From: Solirubrobacterales bacterium
GTDB taxonomy: Bacteria; Actinomycetota; Thermoleophilia; Solirubrobacterales; Solirubrobacteraceae
Direction: 5' to 3'
Assembly (NCBI GenBank): GCA_015655225.1
Contig: JAATFK010000689.1
Coordinates: forward strand, 1 to 13,030
DNA length: 13,030 bases
Below are positions 6,629-13,030 of this stretch, in pieces. Under the pieces are notes generated by a model. It worked only from the letters and a program-made list of their open reading frames with translations. It had not been told where the DNA came from and made no database searches. The translations under genes and the position numbers were made by a program. Each line of letters starts with the position of its first letter. Positions within the stretch are counted from its first letter, which is position 1.

Positions 6629-8242
6629 ACCGCCCGAGCGGCCGCCGCGCCTCCCGAGCAGGACGCCGGGGTTGAGCGTGCCGGCCGGATCGAGCGCCGC
6701 CTTCGCCGCTCCGAGCGCGAGCGCGAACGGCTCCGGCCGCTGCTGGTCGTACCAGGGACGGTGGTCGCGGCCGACCGCGTGGTGGTGGGTGATCGTGCCG
6801 CCGCCGGCGAGGATCGCGTCGGAGACGACGCGCTTGATCTCGTCCCACGTCTCCAGCTCGGCGCCGCGCCGCACCGGCGCCAGCACGGTGAAGTACGGCG
6901 CCGCGCCGTCCGGGTAGGCGTGCGTGATGCGGCAGGTGACGATCGCGTCGCCGCAGCGCTCGACCGTGGCGGCCCGCGCCGCGCCGCGCACGTCGGCGAC
7001 GAACGCCGGGAGGCGGTCCCACGGCACCGCCGTCTCGAACGTCTCCGACAGCACCCCGATCGCGACGAGCACGTCGCGCAGGTACGGCGCGCGCAGGAAC
7101 GCCGAGCGCCAGCCGCCGGCCGCGCCCTCGCGCCCGGAGCCGTCGCCGGCGGGCGGGACGTCCCACGTGCCGCCGTGCTCGGCGCAGATCCGCAGGCCGG
7201 CCGCGAGGCGCCCGTCGACCGGCTCGTGCGCCGACTCGAAGCCGAGCATCAGCAGCGCCGCGCGGCCGTCGCCGGCGAGCGTCAGCGCCGCCTCGCGCGC
7301 GTCGAGCAGGCGGCAGTTCTCCGGCTGCAGGCCCGACTGCGCGAGCGCCCGCACGGCCTGCGCGCCCCCACCGAAGCCGGGGAAGCGGACGACCTGCGTC
7401 GCGCGGTGCGTCGGCGGACGGCGCAGCCGGACCCAGGCCTCGGTGATCACGCCGAGCGTCCCCTCGGAGCCGAGCAGCAGCCGATCCGGGCTCGGCCCGG
7501 CGCCGGAGCCCGGCAGCCGCCGGGACTCCCACGCCCCGACGGGCGTGATTGCGCGGACGGAGGCGACGAGGTCGTCGATGTGCGTCGGCCCGGTCGCGAA
7601 GTGGCCGCCGGCGCGCGTCGCGATCCAGCCGCCGAGCGTCGAGAGCTCGAACGACTGGGGGTAGTGGCGCAGCGTCAGCCCGTGGGGCTTCAGCTGCGCC
7701 TCCAGCGCCGGGCCGAGCACGCCCGCCTGCACGCGGGCGCTGGCGGAGACGGGGTCGACCTCGAGCACCTGGTCGAGCGCGGTCAGGTCGAGCGTGACGC
7801 TGCCGGCGAAGCCCGCGCCGACGTCCGGCTCGACGCCGCCGACGACGCTCGTCCCGCCGCCGAAGGGGATCACGGCGGCGCCCACGTCCGCCGCCCAGGC
7901 GAGCAGCTGCTCGACCTCCCCCTCCTCGCGTGGTCGCGCGACCACGTCAGGCGAATGGTCGACGCGGCCGCGGAAGGCGCGCACGAGGTCGCGGTAGGCG
8001 CGCCCGTACGCGTGGCGCACGCGGGTGTCGCGGTCGCTCGCGCAGAACGTGGCGAGCGCCGGGGGCGGGGCCAGCCGCGGCGCGGGCAGCTCGATCGCCG
8101 CGAGCGCGACCGGCGCCTCCGGCTCGCGCTCGCCGAAGCCGAGGTGGTCGACGAGCGGCCCGGCCGCCGCCCGCACCTGCTCGTGGGACAGCTGCTCGTC
8201 CTCCCAGCCCCAGCCCCAGTGGTTGCGCTCCCGGCCGCTCAC
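6626..8242 (-). CDS. FAD-binding oxidase, alkyldihydroxyacetonephosphate synthase-like
   Basis: This 538-residue flavoprotein has a PCMH-type FAD domain with the pyrophosphate loop IPFGGGTSVVGG (residues about 126-137). The substrate-domain motifs of the alkyl-DHAP synthase (AGPS) group follow: HYPQSFELSTLGGWIATRAGG, GSEGTLGVITEAW, VLSETFETAVPWDRL, VTCRITHAYPDGA, the histidine cluster HHHAVG (486-488) and the closing LDPAGTLNPGVLL. The N-terminus NHWGWGWED is also typical. AGPS replaces the acyl chain of acyl-DHAP with a fatty alcohol to make ether lipids; bacterial members often have unproven roles and may act on other substrates such as 2-hydroxy acids. GTG 8242 is preferred: the frame stays open to 8401, but the extension is low-complexity and would overlap the divergent Nudix gene. 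No clear ribosome binding site is seen. It is likely co-transcribed with the PanE-family gene. Confidence 0.88.
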   Translation of the reverse strand: MSGRERNHWGWGWEDEQLSHEQVRAAAGPLVDHLGFGEREPEAPVALAAIELPAPRLAPPPALATFCASDRDTRVRHAYGRAYRDLVRAFRGRVDHSPDVVARPREEGEVEQLLAWAADVGAAVIPFGGGTSVVGGVEPDVGAGFAGSVTLDLTALDQVLEVDPVSASARVQAGVLGPALEAQLKPHGLTLRHYPQSFELSTLGGWIATRAGGHFATGPTHIDDLVASVRAITPVGAWESRRLPGSGAGPSPDRLLLGSEGTLGVITEAWVRLRRPPTHRATQVVRFPGFGGGAQAVRALAQSGLQPENCRLLDAREAALTLAGDGRAALLMLGFESAHEPVDGRLAAGLRICAEHGGTWDVPPAGDGSGREGAAGGWRSAFLRAPYLRDVLVAIGVLSETFETAVPWDRLPAFVADVRGAARAATVERCGDAIVTCRITHAYPDGAAPYFTVLAPVRRGAELETWDEIKRVVSDAILAGGGTITHHHAVGRDHRPWYDQQRPEPFALALGAAKAALDPAGTLNPGVLLGRRGGRSGG

Positions 8243-8298
8243 CGGCGCGAGTCTCGCAAAGCGGACTCGGCCGATGCGCCGCCTGTCGCCGCCTGCAA

Positions 8299-8304
8299 TA
8301 GCCT
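8299..8304 (+). promoter_or_regulatory. -10-like TAGCCT box of the Nudix gene
   Basis: TAGCCT lies 8 nt before ATG 8313, in the 70-bp gap between divergent genes. No Shine-Dalgarno sequence precedes the ATG, so a leaderless transcript is plausible. No -35 is recognisable. Confidence 0.35.
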
Positions 8305-8312
8305 TCGCCCCG

Positions 8313-8960
8313 ATGCCTTCGCTGCCGCCGCTGCTCGCGCGTGGACCGTGGTCGCCCGACCAGGTCACCTCCGCGTGGCGCTCGGAGCCGTTCGAGCCCA
8401 AGCCCGAGGAGACCGCCGCCGCCGACGCGGCGCTCGCCGCGCTGCGCGAGCGCGGCTCCCCCTCGCACGACGGCTACGCCGCACGCCTGGTCGACTTCGA
8501 CGAGCGCGACGGCGGGCTCCACATGGAGCTGCAGCCGGCGCGCTGGTCGCTGCGACTGGTCGGCAGCACGGCCGCGCGGGCGGTCTCGGTGCTGTGCGTC
8601 GTGCGCGACGCCGACGGCCGCTGGCTGGCCGGCCGCCGCGCGCCCTGGCTCGCCTCCTGGACCGGCCGCTGGACGCTCGGCGCGGCCGGCGCGGTCGAGG
8701 TCGACGAGGAGCCGGTCGAGGCGATGACGCGGGAGCTGCAAGAGGAGTGGTCGCTGACGCCGGCGACGCTCTCGATCGAGGCGCTCACGGGCACGCCGAA
8801 CGGGCTCGTGCACCTCGTCGGGGTGGCGTGGCTGGCGGAGGGCGCCGAGGCGGTGCGCGACGACGAGCACGACGCCCACGCCTGGTGGCCGCCGGAGATC
8901 GACCAGTGGCCCGCCGAGGCGGACGACTTCGTCCGGCGGATGGCCGTGCTGCTGGCGTGA
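8313..8960 (+). CDS. Nudix hydrolase family protein
   Basis: The 215-residue protein has a complete Nudix box at residues 126-148: Gly126, Glu132, Arg140-Glu141-Leu142, Glu144-Glu145 and Leu148, in the order G-x5-E-x7-R-E-U-x-E-E-x-x-U. Ser147 replaces the usual Gly near the end. The glutamates bind the divalent metal that drives attack on a nucleoside diphosphate linked to another moiety. The beta strands around the box (AVSVLCVVRDADGRWLAGRR, WTLGAAGAVEV) fit the fold. About 85 residues precede it and look like an accessory N-terminal region, so the substrate cannot be guessed. ATG 8313 is the first start with good codons; there is no ribosome binding site, but a TAGCCT box lies just ahead. 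Its TGA overlaps the GTG of the next gene by 4 bp, so the two are translationally coupled. Confidence 0.88.
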   Translation: MPSLPPLLARGPWSPDQVTSAWRSEPFEPKPEETAAADAALAALRERGSPSHDGYAARLVDFDERDGGLHMELQPARWSLRLVGSTAARAVSVLCVVRDADGRWLAGRRAPWLASWTGRWTLGAAGAVEVDEEPVEAMTRELQEEWSLTPATLSIEALTGTPNGLVHLVGVAWLAEGAEAVRDDEHDAHAWWPPEIDQWPAEADDFVRRMAVLLA

Positions 8961-9262
8961 GCGGGTCGTTCCCCAGCTTCGGGTTCCTCCGGACGCTGTC
9001 GTTCGTCCACTCGACCGTCTATCTCGCGCTGCTCGTCTTCTGGATCGTGCCGGGCTGCGCGGTCGAGACCGACGTCTGCGGCTGGGGTCACGGGGTGCTG
9101 TGGATCGTGATGTCGTTCCTCTGCATCGTCGCCGCGCGGCGTGGCACGATCCCGTTCTGGCTCGCCGTCGTCGTCGCCGTGATCGGGGGCGTCGGACCGT
9201 TTGCCGGTTCGGTCGGCTTCATCGTGGAGCAGCGGCGACGCGCCCAGCCGGCACCGGCCTGA
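8957..9262 (+). CDS. Small integral membrane protein, DUF3817-like
   Basis: The 101-residue protein has three likely membrane segments: about residues 18-35 (TVYLALLVFWIVPG), 44-61 (GVLWIVMSFLCIVAA) and 66-90 (IPFWLAVVVAVIGGVGPFAGSVGFI). A basic tail (EQRRRAQ) follows, probably cytoplasmic. Length, the helix arrangement, the His before the second helix (GHGVLWIV) and the PF-x-x-x-x-x-F pattern in the last helix resemble the DUF3817 family of actinobacterial membrane proteins, whose function is unknown. GTG 8957 overlaps the Nudix stop as GTGA, so the two genes are coupled in one operon. The frame is open far upstream, but that extension is only the antisense and shifted shadow of neighbouring genes. 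Confidence 0.75.
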   Translation: MSGSFPSFGFLRTLSFVHSTVYLALLVFWIVPGCAVETDVCGWGHGVLWIVMSFLCIVAARRGTIPFWLAVVVAVIGGVGPFAGSVGFIVEQRRRAQPAPA

Positions 9263-9316
9263 GACCTCCTCGGACCGGTCGATGAACGAGCTAAGCGCTC
9301 CCGTCCGGTGAATCGC

Positions 9317-9322
9317 TATTGT
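9317..9322 (+). promoter_or_regulatory. -10-like TATTGT box of the 2-oxoglutarate dehydrogenase gene
   Basis: TATTGT fits TANNNT and would place the transcript start near 9329, about 5 nt before GTG 9334. No clear -35 is seen. The gap 9263-9333 holds nothing else I can support. Confidence 0.35.
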
Positions 9323-9333
9323 CAGATGGAGAC

Positions 9334-12300
9334 GTGTCGGTAGAGACCACAGTCCAGGTCGTGATGCCCCAGATGGGCGATTCGGTTGCCGAAGGAACGG
9401 TCCTCGAATGGCACAAGGCTGAGGGCGATTCCGTCGCTGTCGACGAGACGATCGTCGAGATCTCGACCGACAAGGTCGACGCCGAGGTCCCGTCCCCGGT
9501 CGCCGGCACGATCGTGAAGCTCGTCGCCGCCGAGGGCGAGACCGTCGTGGTCGGCGCCGTGCTCTGCGAGATCGCGCCCGCCGACGGCGAGGCGGCCGCC
9601 GAGGATGGCGACGACGCGCCCGACGCCCCGGCCGCCGACACCGGCGCCGGCGCCGGCGAGGTGCTCGAGATCGTGATGCCGCAGATGGGCGAGTCGGTCA
9701 CCGAGGGCGTGATCCTCGAATGGACGCGCGAGCCGGGCCAGACGATCGAGGCCGACGAGACGATCGTCGAGATCTCGACCGACAAGGTCGACGCGGAGGT
9801 CCCGTCCCCCGCGAGCGGCACCGTCACCGAGCTGCTGGCCGCCGCCGGCGACACCGTCACGGTCGGCCAGGTGCTCGCGCGCATGACGACCAGCTCGGGC
9901 GCCGCCGTCGCGCCGAGCGCCGGGACGCCCGCGCCGGCCGCCACCCCCGCCACGTCGTCCGCCGCCGGCGTCTCCGCCACCGACGCCCTCGACACCGACG
10001 GCAACGCCTCGCCGATCGCGCGCCGCGCCGCCGCCGCGCTCGGCGTCCCGCTCGACCAGGTCAGCGGCAGCGCCCGCGGCGGCCGGATCACGAAGGCCGA
10101 CGTGCTGGCGGCCGCCGACGGCGGCACGAACGGCGCGGCCGCGAAGAGCTCGAACGGCGCCGGCGCGAACGGCGCCGCCGCCGCGAGACCGGCCGGCGCG
10201 CAGCTGATCAGAGGCGGCGCGGCGATGCTCGCCAGATACATGGACGAGAGCCGCGCGATCCCGACCGCGACCTCCTTCCGCACGCTCACCGTCACGACGC
10301 TCGACGCCCGCCGCAAGCAGCTCAGAGCCGGCGGCGTGCGCGCCTCCTTCACCCACCTGATCGCGTTCGCGATCGCCCAGGCGGTGCGGGACCTGCCGGT
10401 GATGGCGCACCACTTCGCGGAGCTCGACGGCAAGCCGCACCGGATCGACGACGGGGCCGTGAACCTCGGGCTGGCGGTCGACGTCGAGAAGAAGGACGGC
10501 TCCCGCACGCTGATGGTCCCGGTCATCCGCGGCGCCGACGCGCTCGACTTCAAGGCCTTCCTCGACGCGTACAACGCGCTCGTCGAGAAGGCGCGCACGA
10601 ACACGCTCACGGCCGACGACCTGACCGGCGGCAACGTGACGCTGACGAACCCCGGCGGGATCGGGACGATCGCCTCCGTCCCGCGGCTGATGGTCGGCCA
10701 GGTCACGATCGTCGCGACCGGTTCAATCGCCTACCCGGTCGGCCTCGGCGCGATCGGCGAGCTGATCGGCGCCGAGAGAGTCATGTCGATGACCTCGACC
10801 TACGACCACCGCATCATCCAGGGCGCCGAGTCGGGCCGCTTCCTCCAGCGGGTCGAGCAGCTGCTCCAGGGCGAGGACTCGTTCTACGAGGGCGTCTTCG
10901 CCGCGCTCGGCGTCGCGCTGCCGGAGCTGCCGCCGCCCCCCGCCCCCGCCGCGCAGGCCGCCGTCGCCCGCGCCGAGGCGCCCGCCCCGGTGGCCGGCGA
11001 GCCGGGCGGCACCTCCAGCGAGGAGCTGATGCAGGCGGTGCAGGCGGCCGGCTCGGTGCTGAAGGCGCACCGCACCCACGGCCACCTCGCGGCGCGCCTG
11101 GACCCGCTCGGCTCCGAGCCGGTCGGCGACACCGGGCTCGACCCCGCCTCCGTCGGCCTGACGCCCGAGCTGATGGCGCAGATCCCGGCGCACATCATGC
11201 GGATGGGCGTCCCCGGCGCGACGTTCGCCGACGCGCTCCCCCACCTGCGCGAGACCTACTGCGGGACGATCGCCTACGAGATCGAGCACCTCTCCAGCCA
11301 CCGCCAGCGCGTCTGGCTGCGCAGAGCGATCGAGACCGGCACGTTCCGCAAGCCGCTCACCGCCGACGAGCAGAAGGCGCTGCTGAAGCGGCTGATCGAG
11401 GTCGACGCCTTCGAGCGCTTCATGCACAAGGCGTACCTCGGGCAGAGACAGTTCTCGGTCGAGGGCCTCGACATGACGGTCCCGATGATCGACGAGCTGA
11501 TCAAGCTGTCCGGCTCGCACGGCGGCCGCGAGGTCGTGATCGGGATGGCGCACCGTGGTCGCCTCAACGTGCTCGCGCACAACCTCGGCCGCTCCTACGG
11601 CTCGATCTTCGCCGAGTTCGAGGGCGCCAGAACGCTCGACGTGATCACCTCGATCCCGGACGGCGGCACCGGCGACGTCAAGTACCACCACGGCGCCCGC
11701 GGCTCCTACACGCGCCCGGACGGCGAGAGAGTGATCGTCCGGCTGGAGTCGAACCCGAGCCACCTCGAGTTCGTCGGCGCGGTCGCCGAGGGCGCGACGC
11801 GCGCGGTGCAGACGACCCGCCAGGGCCCGCATGCCCACCAGGACACGAACGCCGCCTTCCCGATCGTCCTGCACGGCGACGCGGCCTTCCCCGGCCAGGG
11901 CGTCGTAGCCGAGACGCTCAACCTGCAGGGCCTCGACGGCTACAACGTCGGCGGCAGCTTCCACCTGATCCAGAACAACCAGGTCGGCTTCACGACCGAC
12001 CCGGACGACGCCCGCTCGACACGCTGGGCCTCGGACCTGGCGAAGGGCTTCGACGTGCCGATCATCCACGTCAACGCCGACGACGCGGCCGCCTGCATCT
12101 CCGCCGCGCGGCTCGCGTTCGCCTACCGGCAGGAGTTCGGCCACGACATCCTGATCGACCTGATCGGCTACCGCCGCTTCGGCCACAACGAGGCCGACGA
12201 GCCGGCCTACACGCAGCCGGAGATGTACAACGTCATCAAGAGACACCCGACGTTGCCGGAGCTGTATTCGAGACAGCTGATCGACGCGGGCGTGATCGAG

Positions 12301-13030
12301 AGGGACGAGACGGACAAGCTGACCGACGCGGTCTGGCAGAGACTGTCCGAGGACCACCAGGTGCTGAAGGCGCGGCTCGCGGCGTCCGCCAAGGGCGACC
12401 ACCAGGGCACCGGCGAGTACAAGCTCGACCGCAGCCCGTCGCCCGAGGTCGAGACGCGCGTCAGCGCCGAGCGCCTGCTGACGCTCAACGAGGAGCTGCT
12501 GCGCGTCCCCGACGGCTTCACCGTCCACCCGAAGCTGGCGCGCGTGCTCGACCAGCGGCGCGAGGCGGTCGGGCCCGACGGCGGCATCAACTGGGCGCAC
12601 GCCGAGGCGCTCGCGTTCGCCTCGATGGTGACCGAGGGCACGCCGATCCGCCTGACCGGGCAGGACGCCGAGCGCGGCACGTTCAGCCAGCGCCACCTCG
12701 TCCTCCACGACCCCAAGACAGGTCAGGAGTACTGCCCGGTGCAGAACCTGCCCGAGGCGCTCGCGCCGATCGAGCTGCACAACAGCCCGCTGTCGGAGAC
12801 CGCCGCGCTCGGGTTCGAGTACGGCTACTCGCAGGAGGGCCCGGAGACGCTGGTGCTGTGGGAGGCGCAGTTCGGCGACTTCGTCAACGGCGCGCAAGTG
12901 ATCATCGACCAGTTCATCGTCTCCGGCCTCGCGAAGTGGGGCCAGAGCAGCCGGCTCACGCTGCTGCTGCCGCACGCGTACGAAGGCTCAGGTCCCGAGC
13001 ACTCCTCGGCCCGCCTGGAGCGCTTCCTGC
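9334..13030 (+). CDS. kgd: Fused 2-oxoglutarate dehydrogenase E2-E1 with two lipoyl domains, 3' end outside the window
   Basis: From GTG 9334 (MSVETTVQVVMPQMG) the frame runs 1232 codons to the right edge. In order: lipoyl domain 1 (about 6-82, lipoyl-Lys47), lipoyl domain 2 (about 110-186, lipoyl-Lys151), a peripheral-subunit-binding domain (about 225-261, SPIARRAAAALGV and GGRITKADVL), an E2 acyltransferase domain (about 290-530, with DHRIIQG, His492), a Pro/Ala linker, and E1 from about 559 (AHRTHGHLAARLDPLG). E1 keeps GMAHRGRLNVL (His740), the TPP site Asp849/Asn882 (33 apart, as D333/N366 in E. coli SucA), GHNEADEP and GQDAERGTFSQRH. Roughly 190 residues should follow. The enzyme converts 2-oxoglutarate to succinyl-CoA in the TCA cycle and needs a separate E3. 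Mycobacterial Kgd and corynebacterial OdhA also fuse E2 and E1 but lack lipoyl domains. The start could also be TTG 9319. Confidence 0.93.
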   Translation, partial: MSVETTVQVVMPQMGDSVAEGTVLEWHKAEGDSVAVDETIVEISTDKVDAEVPSPVAGTIVKLVAAEGETVVVGAVLCEIAPADGEAAAEDGDDAPDAPAADTGAGAGEVLEIVMPQMGESVTEGVILEWTREPGQTIEADETIVEISTDKVDAEVPSPASGTVTELLAAAGDTVTVGQVLARMTTSSGAAVAPSAGTPAPAATPATSSAAGVSATDALDTDGNASPIARRAAAALGVPLDQVSGSARGGRITKADVLAAADGGTNGAAAKSSNGAGANGAAAARPAGAQLIRGGAAMLARYMDESRAIPTATSFRTLTVTTLDARRKQLRAGGVRASFTHLIAFAIAQAVRDLPVMAHHFAELDGKPHRIDDGAVNLGLAVDVEKKDGSRTLMVPVIRGADALDFKAFLDAYNALVEKARTNTLTADDLTGGNVTLTNPGGIGTIASVPRLMVGQVTIVATGSIAYPVGLGAIGELIGAERVMSMTSTYDHRIIQGAESGRFLQRVEQLLQGEDSFYEGVFAALGVALPELPPPPAPAAQAAVARAEAPAPVAGEPGGTSSEELMQAVQAAGSVLKAHRTHGHLAARLDPLGSEPVGDTGLDPASVGLTPELMAQIPAHIMRMGVPGATFADALPHLRETYCGTIAYEIEHLSSHRQRVWLRRAIETGTFRKPLTADEQKALLKRLIEVDAFERFMHKAYLGQRQFSVEGLDMTVPMIDELIKLSGSHGGREVVIGMAHRGRLNVLAHNLGRSYGSIFAEFEGARTLDVITSIPDGGTGDVKYHHGARGSYTRPDGERVIVRLESNPSHLEFVGAVAEGATRAVQTTRQGPHAHQDTNAAFPIVLHGDAAFPGQGVVAETLNLQGLDGYNVGGSFHLIQNNQVGFTTDPDDARSTRWASDLAKGFDVPIIHVNADDAAACISAARLAFAYRQEFGHDILIDLIGYRRFGHNEADEPAYTQPEMYNVIKRHPTLPELYSRQLIDAGVIERDETDKLTDAVWQRLSEDHQVLKARLAASAKGDHQGTGEYKLDRSPSPEVETRVSAERLLTLNEELLRVPDGFTVHPKLARVLDQRREAVGPDGGINWAHAEALAFASMVTEGTPIRLTGQDAERGTFSQRHLVLHDPKTGQEYCPVQNLPEALAPIELHNSPLSETAALGFEYGYSQEGPETLVLWEAQFGDFVNGAQVIIDQFIVSGLAKWGQSSRLTLLLPHAYEGSGPEHSSARLERFL
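9441..9497 (+). repeat. Lipoyl-domain direct repeat, copy 1
   Basis: These 57 bp, centred on the lipoyl-lysine codon 47, match 9753-9809 with a single difference (C at 9483, G at 9795). The distance is 312 bp, exactly 104 codons. It encodes DETIVEISTDKVDAEVPSP. Confidence 0.9.
9753..9809 (+). repeat. Lipoyl-domain direct repeat, copy 2
   Basis: This is the second copy of the 57-bp segment, around lipoyl-lysine codon 151. The flanking parts of the two lipoyl domains are clearly less alike at the DNA level, so the near-identity is confined to the modification site. Confidence 0.9.

Noticed and set aside
5520..7532. 670-codon minus-strand open frame
   Set aside because: It is a frame-shifted shadow of the flavoprotein and PanE-family genes and is extremely Arg/Ala-rich.
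8243..8401. Longer N-terminus for the flavoprotein starting at 8401
   Set aside because: The added residues are low-complexity and antisense to the Nudix start; the family N-terminus fits GTG 8242.
6761..8956. Long plus-strand extension upstream of the small membrane protein
   Set aside because: Only the part from GTG 8957 is protein-like; the rest is antisense to the flavoprotein or out of frame with the Nudix gene.
9291..12975. Long minus-strand open frames (9291-10706 and 10723-12975)
   Set aside because: Both are antisense to the E2-E1 gene, whose plus-strand frame carries unmistakable family motifs throughout. The minus products are repetitive Ala/Ser- or Arg/Val-rich sequence.
1..13030. 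tRNA, rRNA, CRISPR, insertion sequence, phage or defence genes
   Set aside because: I looked on both strands and saw no cloverleaf, spaced repeat array, transposase motif, terminal inverted repeat or defence-system domain.

Overview
The window is very GC-rich, with codons that mostly end in G or C, GTG as well as ATG starts, and almost no intergenic space. It carries an actinobacterial-type fused 2-oxoglutarate dehydrogenase and a secreted amidase with a C-terminal surface-protein beta domain. Together these suggest an actinomycete, probably of the Thermoleophilia/Solirubrobacterales kind. That placement is inference from gene architecture and base composition. I see no rRNA, tRNA, CRISPR array, insertion sequence or phage gene.

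Layout. (1) 1-2970, minus strand: a large secreted amidase with a complete Lys-Ser-Ser triad, broken by a 13-bp tandem duplication at 901-927 and running off the left edge. (2) 2971-3060: a divergent promoter region with two matching palindromes 22 bp apart. (3) 3061-3785, plus strand: a glyoxalase/VOC protein, then a small acidic protein of unknown function. (4) 3827-4883, minus strand: an ArsR-like winged-helix regulator preceded by a small protein with a possible helix-turn-helix. (5) 4884-5183: a gene-free stretch with a perfect 11-bp hairpin, a G-rich tract and a candidate PadR operator. (6) 5184-5705, plus strand: a PadR-family regulator. (7) 5711-8242, minus strand: an alkyl-DHAP-synthase-like flavoprotein followed by a ketopantoate-reductase-family gene interrupted by one in-frame amber codon. 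(8) 8313-9262, plus strand: a Nudix hydrolase overlapping a small membrane protein. (9) 9334 to the right edge, plus strand: one polypeptide with two lipoyl domains, an E1/E3-binding domain, an E2 acyltransferase domain and a 2-oxoglutarate dehydrogenase E1.

How it fits together. No single pathway joins the genes; this looks like ordinary chromosomal background made of short independent units. The most notable points are the full-length E2-E1 fusion that keeps its lipoyl domains, two genes disrupted by single small lesions within 6 kb, two operator candidates placed next to regulator or divergent promoters, repeated TANNNT boxes just ahead of start codons (suggesting leaderless transcripts), and AGA arginine codons confined almost entirely to the genes at the two ends.
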